A stretch of 64,000 nt of DNA from Solibaculum_A intestinale (lineage in GTDB: Bacteria > Bacillota > Clostridia > Oscillospirales > Acutalibacteraceae), in the NCBI RefSeq assembly GCF_040096205.1, contig NZ_JBBMFD010000009.1, positions 1-64,000 of the forward strand, given 5' to 3'. Both the position numbers and the translations under genes were made by a program. The notes under the pieces are model-generated. The model saw nothing but the letters and a program-made list of their open reading frames with translations, ran no database searches and was not told the origin of the DNA. This document shows, one piece after another, positions 41,693 to 51,253 of this stretch (position 1 is its first letter; every line of letters begins with the position of its first letter).

Positions 41693-42505
41693 ATGATGAG
41701 ACCAGCATGGAAATATACGGCCATGGCGGTCATGTTGTTGCTGGGAATAGCGGGATGCGGGAATCAAAACACCCCTGAGAGTTCTACATCCTCGTTGCCC
41801 AGTGGAACAAGCTCTGCTTTTATGCTCGTCGAAAGAAGTGGGCAGGACAGTGAATCAGCATCATCTGACGATAGATCGACAGCGGGAAACCCAGACCCGA
41901 CATTCTCATCAAAAGGAAGTGATACCAGCAGGGAATCTTCCCAAATTTCAGAAGGTTCCAAACCAGGATACCGGGAGGATCTTTCGCATCTTTCCTCCCG
42001 GCAATCCTCCGACCAGGGGAGCGGCGGTGAAATGCATCCTCCTTCTTCAAATCCCCCGTCAAGCTCAGAAAGCAGCGATTCTCATGGGGGATGGGGTTCG
42101 TCTCCATCGGCTCCAGACCCCTCTTCATCGCCGCCTGCCCCATCCGAATCCTCCGAAGCATCCCCTTCCTCCTCGGCGACTCCAGAACCAGACCCCATTC
42201 CAGACGACTTGAAGCCCTATGTTTATCCATTTGATATCGCCGCTATTCAATCCGACCTGATCCGGTATGGGGAAACCCTCGGCATGGTCCATCGTCCTAC
42301 CCATCCGGACGGCACGTTTCGGACGCCGGATAATTGTTCTTGGTGGAATCCATATACGTTGTCCGCCAGCAGCAAAAATCCTGCCCTTGTGAGACGGCAA
42401 CTGTATGAGATGGTGGAATACGATAAAAACAAATGGGGATTGCAGGACTTTGCAATCTATATAGAGGGTTCTGGCGGTCAATATCTCGTGTATATGCTGC
42501 ACTAA
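41693..42505 (+). CDS. Serine-rich lipoprotein of the ICE
   Basis: A 270-aa predicted lipoprotein. The signal peptide ends in the lipobox LLGIAGC (Cys about 22). Residues about 25-170 are a long low-complexity Ser/Pro/Gly/Asp linker, and the last 100 residues form a small conserved-looking domain (PYVYPFDIAAIQSDLIRYGE then MVHRPTHPDGTFRTPDNCSW). I do not recognise this domain. Start is uncertain: ATG 41693 or 41696, or an upstream TTG at 41684 with GAAGGG in front. Lipoproteins ahead of conjugative pilus genes can act in surface exclusion or pilus assembly; this is inference. Confidence 0.65.
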   Translation: MMRPAWKYTAMAVMLLLGIAGCGNQNTPESSTSSLPSGTSSAFMLVERSGQDSESASSDDRSTAGNPDPTFSSKGSDTSRESSQISEGSKPGYREDLSHLSSRQSSDQGSGGEMHPPSSNPPSSSESSDSHGGWGSSPSAPDPSSSPPAPSESSEASPSSSATPEPDPIPDDLKPYVYPFDIAAIQSDLIRYGETLGMVHRPTHPDGTFRTPDNCSWWNPYTLSASSKNPALVRRQLYEMVEYDKNKWGLQDFAIYIEGSGGQYLVYMLH

Positions 42506-42512
42506 AAACCAG

Positions 42513-42551
42513 AAAAAGCTCCTTGCCGGATATTCCGGCAGGGAGCTTTTG
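42513..42551 (+). terminator. Terminator after the lipoprotein gene
   Basis: AAAAGCTCC-T-TGCCGGA with its complement (42514-42550) forms a long stem ending in TTTTG, immediately before the adhesin gene. Some readthrough is needed unless the adhesin has a promoter I could not see. Confidence 0.75.
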
Positions 42552-42573
42552 TTATTGAGAAAGAAGGTTTTTT

Positions 42574-45500
42574 ATGAAAAGAACATTATCTCACCGGATT
42601 TTATCCGCCGTTATCAGTATCATCCTTTTGTTTACCCTTGTTTTCAGCGGGACAGTGGCCTCCGCATGGGAATCCACCGAGGGCGTCGTGTGTAGTTCCC
42701 GGTTCGGCCGGCTAATCATGGGATCGGATGGGCTGCCGTTCCATTGCCCGGCCAACTATCCGGTTATGCTCTATGACGAGGAAGGCAACACCAGTTATTC
42801 CACGTCGGCCGGCGACCGTGATCATCCCCACATGTACCTGTATACGGAACTCAACGTAGACGAACAGTGGGTCTACTGCATTGAAGTGGGCGTATCCTTT
42901 GGTTCGTCCAACAATGGATACACCAGCGTCAACGGGGAAAACAGCCGGTTTTTCATGAATCTTCCCCGGGTTGCCCAGGAAGGCATTATGCTGGCAACCG
43001 TGTATGGCTTCCAGCATGGAAAGCCTTTGCCTATTTCCGGCATTAACGAGGACGACTATTATTTTGCCACCCAAGCCATCATCTGGGAATACCAGCAAAA
43101 CCTCCGCACGTCCCCCACAACATTGCAGGACAACGGCCCCATCCCAGCCACTCAGTTTTACGATCAGCTGAAAGACCGGCCGGCGGAAGCTGCCTACAAC
43201 TGGATCCTCACACAAATGGAGCAGCATTCCAAGATCCCCAGCTTTGCAAACGTCAGCTCCTATGAAGCCCCAACCCATACGATGCAGTATGATGCCCAGT
43301 CCGGGCTGTATTCCGTGACATTGACCGATGAAAATTTGTCGGATGTGGATTTACAAGCCTTGTCCGAGGACACCCACGGTATCTCTGTCACGCGCAATGG
43401 AAACAGCTATACCTTTACCACTTCCAATCCCATCACCGAGCCGGTCAGCATCCTTTACCGAAAAGACCTTCCGGTATACGGCAACCCCTTCCTGGTCTGG
43501 GGACATGTCGGATATCAAACCATGTGTACCGGCGTTAAAGACCCGGTTCAGTTCTATGTCAATTTCCAGACTGAGAATACCGGTACTTTGGATATTGTCA
43601 AAAAAGCCGATCCGGATATTTCGGTTGCAGGATGGCAGTTTCGGATTGAAGGAAACGGAGTGAATCAGGAAGTAACCGTCGGGGAAGACGGCCGGATCTC
43701 CGTTCCTGGTCTTACCGCCGGCACCTACACCATTTCTGAAATCAATGTCCCGGACTATTACCACCAACCGGAGAGCCAGACGGTAGAAGTCCTACCGAAC
43801 CAGACCACTGTTGTGGAATTCTTCAACCAGTACCAGAAGGGCGGATTGGTCATCGAAAAATCCTCCGAACAGGATGTTATGACCCAGGACGTCCAATTCC
43901 GCGTGGTTGGTCAATGCGACAACGGCAAATCATACGACCAAATCCATGAGACAGATGCCTCGGGCCGCATTGAACTGACCGATCTCTACACCGGAACGTA
44001 TACCGTCACAGAATTAGGATATCCAGAGACCGGCATCCCGGATTGGATCGTCGCCCCCACCGATGAAAATATCCGTGTCAACGGCGGGGAAACCAGTACG
44101 GTTGAAATCTATAACGAACTTAAAAAGGGAAACCTTTCGATCACAAAAGCGTCGGAAGACGGCAACTTTATAGAAGGCATCGGCTTTCACATCTTTGGAA
44201 CCACCGACGCGGGGATTCTCTACGATGAAACCTTCTATACCGATTCTTCCGGAGAAATCTATGTGGAAGATTTGCCCATTGGAACCTACACCGTAGAAGA
44301 AGTTGCAGAAACGGTCAACGGCAATTACCAGATTGCCGCCTCACAAGTGGTGGTCATCAAAGGGGACGAAACCACACAGACGCAGTTTTATAACGCCCTC
44401 CATAAGATTCCTCTGCGAATTGTCAAGGAATCGTACAATGGAAAGAATCTGGAGGGCATCCAATTCCTTGTGAAAGGAACTACCTCCACCGGCGAGCCTT
44501 GGGAGAAGACCTACACGACCAACGCACAAGGCGTTGTGGATGTCAAAGAAACCGATCCGGACGCTCCGCCCTGCGGTACCTATACCGTGTCGGAGGTAGA
44601 ATCCAGCGTCAACATTGGATATCTTCTGCCGGACAGCCAAGAGGTTACTTTCACATACGGAGATCAGCCGGAACTTCATTTTTATAACGACAAAAAGGCC
44701 GGCGACGTTAAGGTGGTAAAGACCGACGATCTAAACAACCATTTTGTAGAAGGAATGGTGTTCCGTCTGAAAGGTACTTCCTATGCCGGAGATGAAATTG
44801 ATTGGACGGCAACCACCGACAAAGACGGTGTCGCTGTATTCCATGACGTCCCCATCGGGAGCTATACCTTATATGAGGACGATGTCCCGGCCTTCTTTGT
44901 GACCCCGGATCCCCAGGAAGTAACGGTTGTCTATTCAGAGACTTCTGAAAACAATTTTGAAAATGTGTCCCAAAAAGCCAATCTCAAAATCGTCAAACAG
45001 AGCACCGACATGCAAAATATTGAAGGTGTCCCCTTCCGGATCGTCGGTATCCCTTATGCGGGGGAAGATTTTGCCTATGACGAAACGTTTTATACCGATG
45101 CAAACGGAGAAATCTATGTGGAAGGGTTGTTGGTGGGAAACTATTCCGTCATGGAATTGGATAGTGACGTAACCGTCGGATACATTAAGCCCGGCAGCCA
45201 GGAAGTGGAACTGACCTATGGGCAAGACAGTACCGTCACCTTCTTTAACAAACTGATCGAAAACAGCATCAAAATCGTCAAACGGGACGGGTTTAACGAC
45301 CAGCCCATGGAGGGGATCTTGTTCGGGCTTTACGATTCAGAAGGCAATGAGGTCACCCGCGGCCGGACCGATGCAAACGGAACCCTTACATTTGAGAACA
45401 TTCGGTACGGCGAGTATACCGTCCGGGAACTGGAAGGGAAGACGGGATATTATCCTTTGGAGGCCGGCCCGCAGATTACCGTAGAAACCGATGGCCTGAC

Positions 45501-46749
45501 ACAAGAAATCCCCATTGTCAACGACCGCATCCCCTGTGAAATCCGCGTGTATAAAACCGACAGCCATACAGGAGAGCCTTTGCCCGGCGTCACATTCGGC
45601 TTGTTTGACTTAGAGGGAAACCTAGTGGAAAAGGCCGTCACTGGTGAGGATGGTTATGCCCGATTCTCTCCGCAAGTGTGGGGACAAACCTTCCAGATCA
45701 AAGAGCTGGAAGTCCCGGTAGGATACCAGCTGTCCGATCATGTGGAAACGGTAGAAATCCAGCCTGGAGAAACCGAACTGCAATTCCAGTATGAAAACGA
45801 CCGCATACCTTGTGAAATTCAGATTTACAAAACAGATGGGTATACCAAGCTGCCCTTGGCCGGAGCCGTGTTCGGTTTATACGACGCAGAAGGGAATTTG
45901 ATCGAGCAGAAGGCCACCGATGAGAATGGATATATCCAATTCAGCCCGCAGCTATGGGGACAAACCGTGTTTATCCGGGAGATTTCGGCCCCGGAAGGAT
46001 ATCTGGTCAACGACAAGATCGAAGAGTTTGAGATCAAAGCAGGGGACGAAAGCGTTACCTTTGAATGGGAGAATGAGCGCCGGCCGGTGGAGATTGTGGT
46101 ACACAAGATAGACGAATCCGGCTTACCGTTGGCAGGCGCGGAGTTTGGCCTGTTTGACGCACAGGGAACCCTTCTACAGTCCGGGATCACCGACGAAACC
46201 GGCGTCATCCGGTTTACAAACAACATTTGGGGCCAAACGGTCTATCTGCGTGAAATCAAAGCACCGCAAGGGTATGTTCTCGATGAAGCAGCCACCGAAA
46301 TTGAATTGAAACCCGAAGATACTGTCTTGGAATACACCAAGGAAAATTACTGGATTACCGGAAACATCCGCATTGTCAAAAAAGATGGTTTGACCGGCAA
46401 TCCTTTGTCCGGTGTAGAATTCGGCCTTTACGACGAAGCTGGAAACGAGGTTGCCCGCGGTGTTACTGGCGAGGATGGAGCTTTGCTTCTGGAAGGAATC
46501 CGTTATGGGACCTATGAGCTGCGGGAATTGGCTGCAAAAGACGGATATCAGAACCTTTCTGCACCCTTGCCGGTCCAAATAACGGAGAATGGGCAGACCA
46601 TCGAACTGGAGGTGGAGAACGAACCCATACCGGAAGTGCCAGACACGGGTGAGGAGTTCCCGGCCTGGCCCATTGCCCTGTTGGTGGTATCCGCAACAGC
46701 CTTTGTCTTGTTGCTGGTGATCCGCAAACAGAAACAAAGAATAGGATAA
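42574..46749 (+). CDS. Thioester/Cna-B sortase-anchored adhesin
   Basis: A 1391-aa surface protein. Signal peptide 1-31 (cut after VASA). The thioester domain (about 35-330) has C102 in VYCIEVG and Q167 in FATQAIIWEY, the Cys-Gln pair that forms a reactive bond with host surfaces in TED/TQXA adhesins. Eleven Cna-B/SpaA-type repeats follow (from about 337 to 1350), each opening with a strand such as LDIVKK, IRVYKTD or IRIVKKD holding the isopeptide Lys. The C terminus has the sortase motif VPDTG (1355-1359), a membrane segment and a KQKQRIG tail. No sortase gene is in the window. AGAAGG lies before the ATG. Its location inside a conjugative element suggests a role in mating-pair or host attachment. 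Confidence 0.88.
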   Translation: MKRTLSHRILSAVISIILLFTLVFSGTVASAWESTEGVVCSSRFGRLIMGSDGLPFHCPANYPVMLYDEEGNTSYSTSAGDRDHPHMYLYTELNVDEQWVYCIEVGVSFGSSNNGYTSVNGENSRFFMNLPRVAQEGIMLATVYGFQHGKPLPISGINEDDYYFATQAIIWEYQQNLRTSPTTLQDNGPIPATQFYDQLKDRPAEAAYNWILTQMEQHSKIPSFANVSSYEAPTHTMQYDAQSGLYSVTLTDENLSDVDLQALSEDTHGISVTRNGNSYTFTTSNPITEPVSILYRKDLPVYGNPFLVWGHVGYQTMCTGVKDPVQFYVNFQTENTGTLDIVKKADPDISVAGWQFRIEGNGVNQEVTVGEDGRISVPGLTAGTYTISEINVPDYYHQPESQTVEVLPNQTTVVEFFNQYQKGGLVIEKSSEQDVMTQDVQFRVVGQCDNGKSYDQIHETDASGRIELTDLYTGTYTVTELGYPETGIPDWIVAPTDENIRVNGGETSTVEIYNELKKGNLSITKASEDGNFIEGIGFHIFGTTDAGILYDETFYTDSSGEIYVEDLPIGTYTVEEVAETVNGNYQIAASQVVVIKGDETTQTQFYNALHKIPLRIVKESYNGKNLEGIQFLVKGTTSTGEPWEKTYTTNAQGVVDVKETDPDAPPCGTYTVSEVESSVNIGYLLPDSQEVTFTYGDQPELHFYNDKKAGDVKVVKTDDLNNHFVEGMVFRLKGTSYAGDEIDWTATTDKDGVAVFHDVPIGSYTLYEDDVPAFFVTPDPQEVTVVYSETSENNFENVSQKANLKIVKQSTDMQNIEGVPFRIVGIPYAGEDFAYDETFYTDANGEIYVEGLLVGNYSVMELDSDVTVGYIKPGSQEVELTYGQDSTVTFFNKLIENSIKIVKRDGFNDQPMEGILFGLYDSEGNEVTRGRTDANGTLTFENIRYGEYTVRELEGKTGYYPLEAGPQITVETDGLTQEIPIVNDRIPCEIRVYKTDSHTGEPLPGVTFGLFDLEGNLVEKAVTGEDGYARFSPQVWGQTFQIKELEVPVGYQLSDHVETVEIQPGETELQFQYENDRIPCEIQIYKTDGYTKLPLAGAVFGLYDAEGNLIEQKATDENGYIQFSPQLWGQTVFIREISAPEGYLVNDKIEEFEIKAGDESVTFEWENERRPVEIVVHKIDESGLPLAGAEFGLFDAQGTLLQSGITDETGVIRFTNNIWGQTVYLREIKAPQGYVLDEAATEIELKPEDTVLEYTKENYWITGNIRIVKKDGLTGNPLSGVEFGLYDEAGNEVARGVTGEDGALLLEGIRYGTYELRELAAKDGYQNLSAPLPVQITENGQTIELEVENEPIPEVPDTGEEFPAWPIALLVVSATAFVLLLVIRKQKQRIG

Positions 46750-46764
46750 CCATTGAAAATGATG

Positions 46765-46803
46765 AAGAGCAAGGCCAAACAAATTTGGCCTTGCTCTTTT
46801 TCC
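46765..46803 (+). terminator. Adhesin gene terminator
   Basis: A 15-bp stem (46765-46779 and 46784-46798) followed by TTTTTCC; intrinsic terminator 16 bases after the adhesin stop. Confidence 0.85.
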
Positions 46804-46820
46804 TATCAGGAGGTGGCTGA

Positions 46821-47267
46821 ATGAGAAAGTACTATTTATCTTTTGTGGATTTGTCTGAAGTGATAAATGTGACGGCAAATCCAGATCAAATTTCCTGGGC
46901 ACTGGATCAACTGCGGAAATCGTATTTCATCGATAATCTAAATGAGCCCAATCGCATACAAATCGGGAATTTTGCCGCATCGATTTTTCCATCCTTTTTT
47001 GATAAGCTATCCATCCGCATTGCACACTGGCAGGGAGGGATTTTAAGTGTCCATCAGACGCTGCATAAGCTGATGGACATGGAAGATTACATAGGCATGT
47101 ACCTTTATCTTGTAGTTATGTATGGATTCCTCATGTGGAAAACACCCGACCATCTTCAGCTCCTGGCGGCCAATCCCCCTGCGCTCCAATGCTATATGGA
47201 AGCCTTTTTGGAGCTGTTCGACAATGCATTACGGGAAAGGGAGGCGAAAACGGAGAATGTCCCGTGA
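46821..47267 (+). CDS. Unknown 148-aa protein paired with RelE-type toxin
   Basis: A 148-aa protein I do not recognise, with a strong CAGGAGGTGGCTGA ribosome site. It is mixed alpha/beta with a hydrophobic centre (IGMYLYLVVMYGFLMW, about 93-108), too polar on either side for a clear membrane protein. It overlaps the RelE-type toxin gene by 11 bases, so the two are translationally coupled. Position makes it a candidate antitoxin or regulator, but it shows no helix-turn-helix, AbrB or Phd-like pattern, so this is only a hypothesis. Confidence 0.65.
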   Translation: MRKYYLSFVDLSEVINVTANPDQISWALDQLRKSYFIDNLNEPNRIQIGNFAASIFPSFFDKLSIRIAHWQGGILSVHQTLHKLMDMEDYIGMYLYLVVMYGFLMWKTPDHLQLLAANPPALQCYMEAFLELFDNALREREAKTENVP

Positions 47268-47634
47268 AATTTATCATTATGTGGATTGCAATGGGCATCG
47301 CCCAGTAGACCAATTTATTGAAACCCTTGCGCCGAAACAGCAGGAGAAGATTCACTCCTTGCTTTTACAGCTTCATGACCATCCATTGCAGCCGCCGCAT
47401 GTCAAGGCGATCCGAAATGGGAGATACAAGGGATTGTATGAACTGCGCAGCCGGGTGAAACAGATGGTCCGGATTGTTTTTTCTTTGACGGAGGAAGGAT
47501 CCATCATTTTGCTGCATGGTTTTATCAAGTCGGACAACCGATCGATAAACCGGGCCATGGAAATGGCACGCATCCGTCAATTTGTCCTGTCAAACGGCGG
47601 GGCGCAGATACAGAAGGTCCCATTGACCAATTAG
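47257..47634 (+). CDS. RelE/HigB-type toxin (Gp49-like)
   Basis: A 125-aa protein of the phage-derived Gp49/HigB group of RelE-ParE ribonucleases. Motifs: CNGHRPVDQFIETL (family N terminus), KIHSLLLQLHDHP, HVKAIRNGRYKGLYELR (the RelE strand pair with basic residues), VRIVFSLTEEGSIILLHGF and KSDNRSINRAMEMAR. Related proteins cleave mRNA on the ribosome. ATG 47257 follows GGGAGGCGAAAACGGAGA; an earlier frame start is rejected. An HTH antitoxin, which normally follows HigB, is absent: the next gene is the pilin-like one. Confidence 0.8.
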   Translation: MSREIYHYVDCNGHRPVDQFIETLAPKQQEKIHSLLLQLHDHPLQPPHVKAIRNGRYKGLYELRSRVKQMVRIVFSLTEEGSIILLHGFIKSDNRSINRAMEMARIRQFVLSNGGAQIQKVPLTN

Positions 47635-47645
47635 GAGGGAAGCGT

Positions 47646-47990
47646 TTGAAGAAGGTAATTCAAAAATGCGCCCGCCTTGTTGTTTTCATTTCAATTTTAA
47701 CATTGTATTGCACATCGACGGTGTATGCAGCAGGTGGGGACATGTTTACGGTGGCCGACGATATCATCCGGACCGTATACAACAGCATTGCCGGGATCAG
47801 TACGGCGCTGGCCGGATTGATGTCGGCTGTAGCGGTTATTGGGGCGAAGATGTCCAACAACCAGCACAAAGTGGATCAGGCATGGGATTGGCTAAAACGC
47901 GTGTGGATTGCGTGGGCGGTTATCAACGGCATCGGCGCATTCATCGCTTACGTGCGTCCTTTACTCGACGGATACAACACCTTGCCGTAA
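47646..47990 (+). CDS. VirB2/Maff2-like pilin-type protein
   Basis: A 114-aa small membrane protein at the head of the T4SS genes. Signal-like N terminus (LVVFISILTLYCTSTVYAA), then a helix (about 40-65, SIAGISTALAGLMSAVAVIG) and a second membrane segment (about 80-105), the two-helix layout of VirB2/TrbC pilins and of the Maff2 proteins of Tn1549-like elements. Translation likely starts at a TTG (47646) after GGAGGG. Spacing and strand indicate an operon with the following genes. Confidence 0.75.
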   Translation: MKKVIQKCARLVVFISILTLYCTSTVYAAGGDMFTVADDIIRTVYNSIAGISTALAGLMSAVAVIGAKMSNNQHKVDQAWDWLKRVWIAWAVINGIGAFIAYVRPLLDGYNTLP

Positions 47991-48005
47991 GGAGGTTGAG
48001 GCAAA

Positions 48006-49694
48006 ATGCTGGAAGGCATTATAAAAGGGCTGGTACAGTGGATCTACAGCCTGTTTATCGACCTCCTTACCTATGTGGCCAACGCCCTGCTGGGCGTACT
48101 TAATACAGACTTAACTTTTTTTGAGCAATCCGTCCCCATTGTCCTCGACCTCTATTCTGTATTTGTAGCGGTGGGCTGGGGGCTGCTTATCGGGAACTGC
48201 GTGTTTCAATGTATGAAATCCATGTTTTCCGGTTTGGGGTTTGAAGGGGAATCCCCGGTCATCCTTCTCTGCCGGACTGGCATCTTCGGGTTCCTATTGA
48301 TCTTTTCCAAAGAAATTTGCACGATTGGGCTCGGCATCGGAAAATCAGTCATTGACTTAATCGGTATCCCGACACATGTCGCGGTCACTATGCCGGACGA
48401 AAGTTTCTTTGCCGTAGGCGCGGCGTGGGTGCTGGTCATAATCATCGGCTTTATCCTGGGATTGCAGCTCATTAAGCTCTTCCTGGAAATCGGGGAACGC
48501 TACGCCATTGTAGCGGTGTTGACGCTTCTGGCCCCGTTGGGCCTTGCTATGGGCGGCAGCAAAAGCACCAAGGAAATCTGCGCCGGATATATCCGCTGCT
48601 TTGCTTCCATGATCCTGATGCTGGTTCTCAACGTCCTCTTTCTACAGCTGATCTTATCCGGCCTAGCCACCATGCCCTCTGGTGACCTGGTGCTGCCTTG
48701 GTGCGTGCTTTTGGTAGGATTGGTGCGAGTTGCCAGGAAGGTGGACAATACCATCAGCAAAATCGGCCTCAATCCAGCCATCACTGGAGATCCGTTGGGC
48801 AGGGGGACCGGGGGCATGCTGGTTATGACAGCAGCCCGTACCGTCCTTTCCTCCGTAATCCACAAGGCGTCTGGATCAAAATCTCCATCTCGGCCAAGCA
48901 GTGGCGGCCGTCCGGCGGTTGCAGGTTATCATTCCGCCAACAACTATACCGGTGGAGCCAACACACAGCATTATGCTGGAGATTCCAGCACCTCTTTCGG
49001 CAATCAGAGCAGCAGCTATACCGGAGGGAATTCGCAAACCCATTCCAATCAATCTTCTGCACAAAATCAGACGTCCGCACAAAACAATCAGAATACACGG
49101 TTTGGAGCCGCCAATACGACGACAAATACAAACACCCGTCAGTCCAGCCAGAATGGGAGCCAGTCCTTCGGCCATTCCAATGCACAATCAAAATCCAACG
49201 TCCATTTTGCCGGCGGGACAACCGTAAATGCCAACCGGTTTGGGACGGTTCCGCCTTCCCGCAGTGGAAACAATGCCTTCCACAGCCCCGGCCCGGGTCC
49301 ACAAAACACAGGGAATATGTCACCGTCGCCTGCGCCTGCCGCAGCACCGGCAGCAGAATCGGGAAGCCATAGCCCTGGAAACGATTCCACCAGGGCCGCT
49401 GGAACAAGCCCAGCGCAGCCGAATGTCCGCGCCTTCCCAGGAAGTCGAAACCCCACATCCTCTGGGCAACCGGCATTTAGGCGCACACAGGAGAATTCCC
49501 GTCCGAGCGCTCCCGCATCCTCCCGTCCCTCTACATACCCAGGGGCAGGAACATCAGGAGCCTCCAGGCCGATAAATCGATCCTTTACCCCGAACGGGTT
49601 CCATTCGGCACGGCCGATCCCTCAAGGACAAAAACCGGAACCGAAAGGTGTGCCGGAACAGCCTCAAAAGCAAGAGGAGGGTTCCAATGAGTAA
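48006..49694 (+). CDS. VirB6/TrbL-like conjugation membrane protein
   Basis: A 562-aa polytopic membrane protein of the T4SS inner-membrane channel. Roughly six membrane segments are seen in residues 20-245 (IVLDLYSVFVAVGWGLLIGN, AVGAAWVLVIIIGFILGLQL, MILMLVLNVLFLQLIL). After about residue 290 it becomes a 270-residue Ser/Gln/Asn/Thr/Pro-rich unstructured tail with no charge pattern, probably cytosolic or on the outside. AAGGAGGTTGAGGCAAA gives the ribosome site. It overlaps the M23 hydrolase gene by 8 bases. Confidence 0.85.
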   Translation: MLEGIIKGLVQWIYSLFIDLLTYVANALLGVLNTDLTFFEQSVPIVLDLYSVFVAVGWGLLIGNCVFQCMKSMFSGLGFEGESPVILLCRTGIFGFLLIFSKEICTIGLGIGKSVIDLIGIPTHVAVTMPDESFFAVGAAWVLVIIIGFILGLQLIKLFLEIGERYAIVAVLTLLAPLGLAMGGSKSTKEICAGYIRCFASMILMLVLNVLFLQLILSGLATMPSGDLVLPWCVLLVGLVRVARKVDNTISKIGLNPAITGDPLGRGTGGMLVMTAARTVLSSVIHKASGSKSPSRPSSGGRPAVAGYHSANNYTGGANTQHYAGDSSTSFGNQSSSYTGGNSQTHSNQSSAQNQTSAQNNQNTRFGAANTTTNTNTRQSSQNGSQSFGHSNAQSKSNVHFAGGTTVNANRFGTVPPSRSGNNAFHSPGPGPQNTGNMSPSPAPAAAPAAESGSHSPGNDSTRAAGTSPAQPNVRAFPGSRNPTSSGQPAFRRTQENSRPSAPASSRPSTYPGAGTSGASRPINRSFTPNGFHSARPIPQGQKPEPKGVPEQPQKQEEGSNE

Positions 49695-50913
49695 AAGCGG
49701 TGCACAAAGACTGGGTGATGTTGCCCAGCTTGCGGACGCCATCCGAAGGATCATCCTTGCCGCCCTAAGGGGAGGATGGCAGGCCGCTCTACTAGAAGCA
49801 GCCAAACGTTTCTGGCCGTATATCCTGGTGATTGTGCTGGTGATTATCATGCTGCCGGTCATTATCTTTTGCTGCCTGCCGTCCATGATGTTCGGTTATG
49901 ACAGCACCTCTGATCAAGAGGTTGGAGACCTAACGGCCCAGGCGGAGACCATAGCCGGATATTACGCCCAATATGAGCAGTATTGCACCCAAAGGGTAGA
50001 GGAAATACAAGATTCGGTGATAAACGATGGAGAGGAAGAAGCCCAGAGCAGCCCGGATGTATCTTCCTCAGAAGATTCCGAAGAAGATACGTCGGAAAAC
50101 GTGGACTATGAAGTGGTCATAGAAGGCGGCCCTATGGAACAGAATTGGTTTATCGCCCTTTACTCTGTACATTGTGGGAACGATCTTCGGAACATGAACG
50201 AGGAAAGTATCCGATCCTATGTGGCCGACACCATCCCGTATACCGTTACTGAAAAGGAAGAAGAGGAAGAAGCCGCTTCTTCCGATCCTGCTCAGACGGT
50301 GGAGGAAGCAAGTTCGCAAGCAGGGGAGTCCAGTTCAGAGGCGGAAGGGTCTTCTCCTTCGGAGATGTTATTGACCATTACCTATCTGACGCCGGAGCAA
50401 ATTCTGGAGAGCTTTTCAGAGACCGACCGCAATTGGGCGGAATTGATGTATAAGACGCTGACTGGACAGGGAAGCTCCAGCTCTGTGGTTTTTCCGGATA
50501 CGGGAACCGGGCAGCTGGCAAGCCCATTCCCGGATGTAGACTGGAGGAGTGTTCTGACCTCCGGCTATGGTTCCAGGACCGATCCCATTACCGGGGAACC
50601 GGGTAATTTCCATACCGGAATTGATCTTGCCAGGCCCACGGGAACCGGTATCTATGCAGCCGAGGCCGGCACGGTTATCACCGTTAAATACAATACGACC
50701 GGTTATGGATACCACGTCATAATTGACCATGGAAACGGCCTGCAAACCTTGTATGCCCATTGCAGCGAACTGCTTGTCAGCGAAGGCCAGCAGGTACAGC
50801 GCGGGCAGTTGATCGCAAAAGTTGGAGAGACCGGACGGGCCACCGGCCCCCATTGCCATTTTGAAGTCCGCTTAGACGGCGAGGACGTAGATCCTACCGG
50901 TTATCTTTCATAG
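49687..50913 (+). CDS. Membrane-anchored M23 peptidoglycan hydrolase
   Basis: A 408-aa conjugation-linked wall hydrolase (VirB1 analogue). Cytosolic N terminus, one membrane segment at about 38-64 (YILVIVLVIIMLPVIIFCCL), an acidic Glu/Ser-rich linker (about 110-225), and a C-terminal LytM/M23 domain (about 290-408) with the zinc-site residues in FHTGIDLA and HCHFEV plus LYAHCSE. All M23 metal ligands appear present. It would open the wall locally for the transfer apparatus. ATG 49687 overlaps the preceding stop. Confidence 0.85.
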   Translation: MSKSGAQRLGDVAQLADAIRRIILAALRGGWQAALLEAAKRFWPYILVIVLVIIMLPVIIFCCLPSMMFGYDSTSDQEVGDLTAQAETIAGYYAQYEQYCTQRVEEIQDSVINDGEEEAQSSPDVSSSEDSEEDTSENVDYEVVIEGGPMEQNWFIALYSVHCGNDLRNMNEESIRSYVADTIPYTVTEKEEEEEAASSDPAQTVEEASSQAGESSSEAEGSSPSEMLLTITYLTPEQILESFSETDRNWAELMYKTLTGQGSSSSVVFPDTGTGQLASPFPDVDWRSVLTSGYGSRTDPITGEPGNFHTGIDLARPTGTGIYAAEAGTVITVKYNTTGYGYHVIIDHGNGLQTLYAHCSELLVSEGQQVQRGQLIAKVGETGRATGPHCHFEVRLDGEDVDPTGYLS

Positions 50914-50926
50914 AAAGGAGAAAAGC

Positions 50927-51253
50927 ATGGAACCTGTACATATTCCAACCAACTTTACCGATGCCGGAAAAATCTTAGGGATGTTCCCCATTCGCAATAC
51001 GGTGGAAGCAGTTGCTCTCGGCATTCCCACCCTGATGCTTTTGCTGTCCATCCTGCCCTTCGGCCTGGTGTGGAACCTTGTGGGATGTTTGATCGTGATC
51101 GTCCCTTTGTGTGGTTTTGCTCTGATGGGAATCCGGGATTACAGCTTGCTTACCTTTGTGCGAGTGTATTGGAACTGGAGACGGAACCGAAAAATTCTTA
51201 TCTACGGAGGTGAAACGGCTATATGCCCCAGAAAAAACGCTTGCCGGATCTAA
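50927..51253 (+). CDS. PrgI/VirB3-like membrane protein
   Basis: A 108-aa protein with two closely spaced hydrophobic segments (about 28-70) and a basic end, the PrgI family of Gram-positive conjugation systems, which is the VirB3 equivalent and works with the VirB4 ATPase. The N terminus (VHIPTNFTDAGKILGMFPIR) is characteristic: IPTNFT-D-G. Its end overlaps the virB4 gene by 31 bases, a usual pairing. Confidence 0.82.
   Translation: MEPVHIPTNFTDAGKILGMFPIRNTVEAVALGIPTLMLLLSILPFGLVWNLVGCLIVIVPLCGFALMGIRDYSLLTFVRVYWNWRRNRKILIYGGETAICPRKNACRI

Noticed and set aside
42050..42190. Serine/proline-rich direct repeats in the lipoprotein as a possible CRISPR or tandem-repeat array
   Set aside because: They are imperfect, codon-level repeats of a secreted linker; no regular repeat-spacer structure occurs anywhere in the window.
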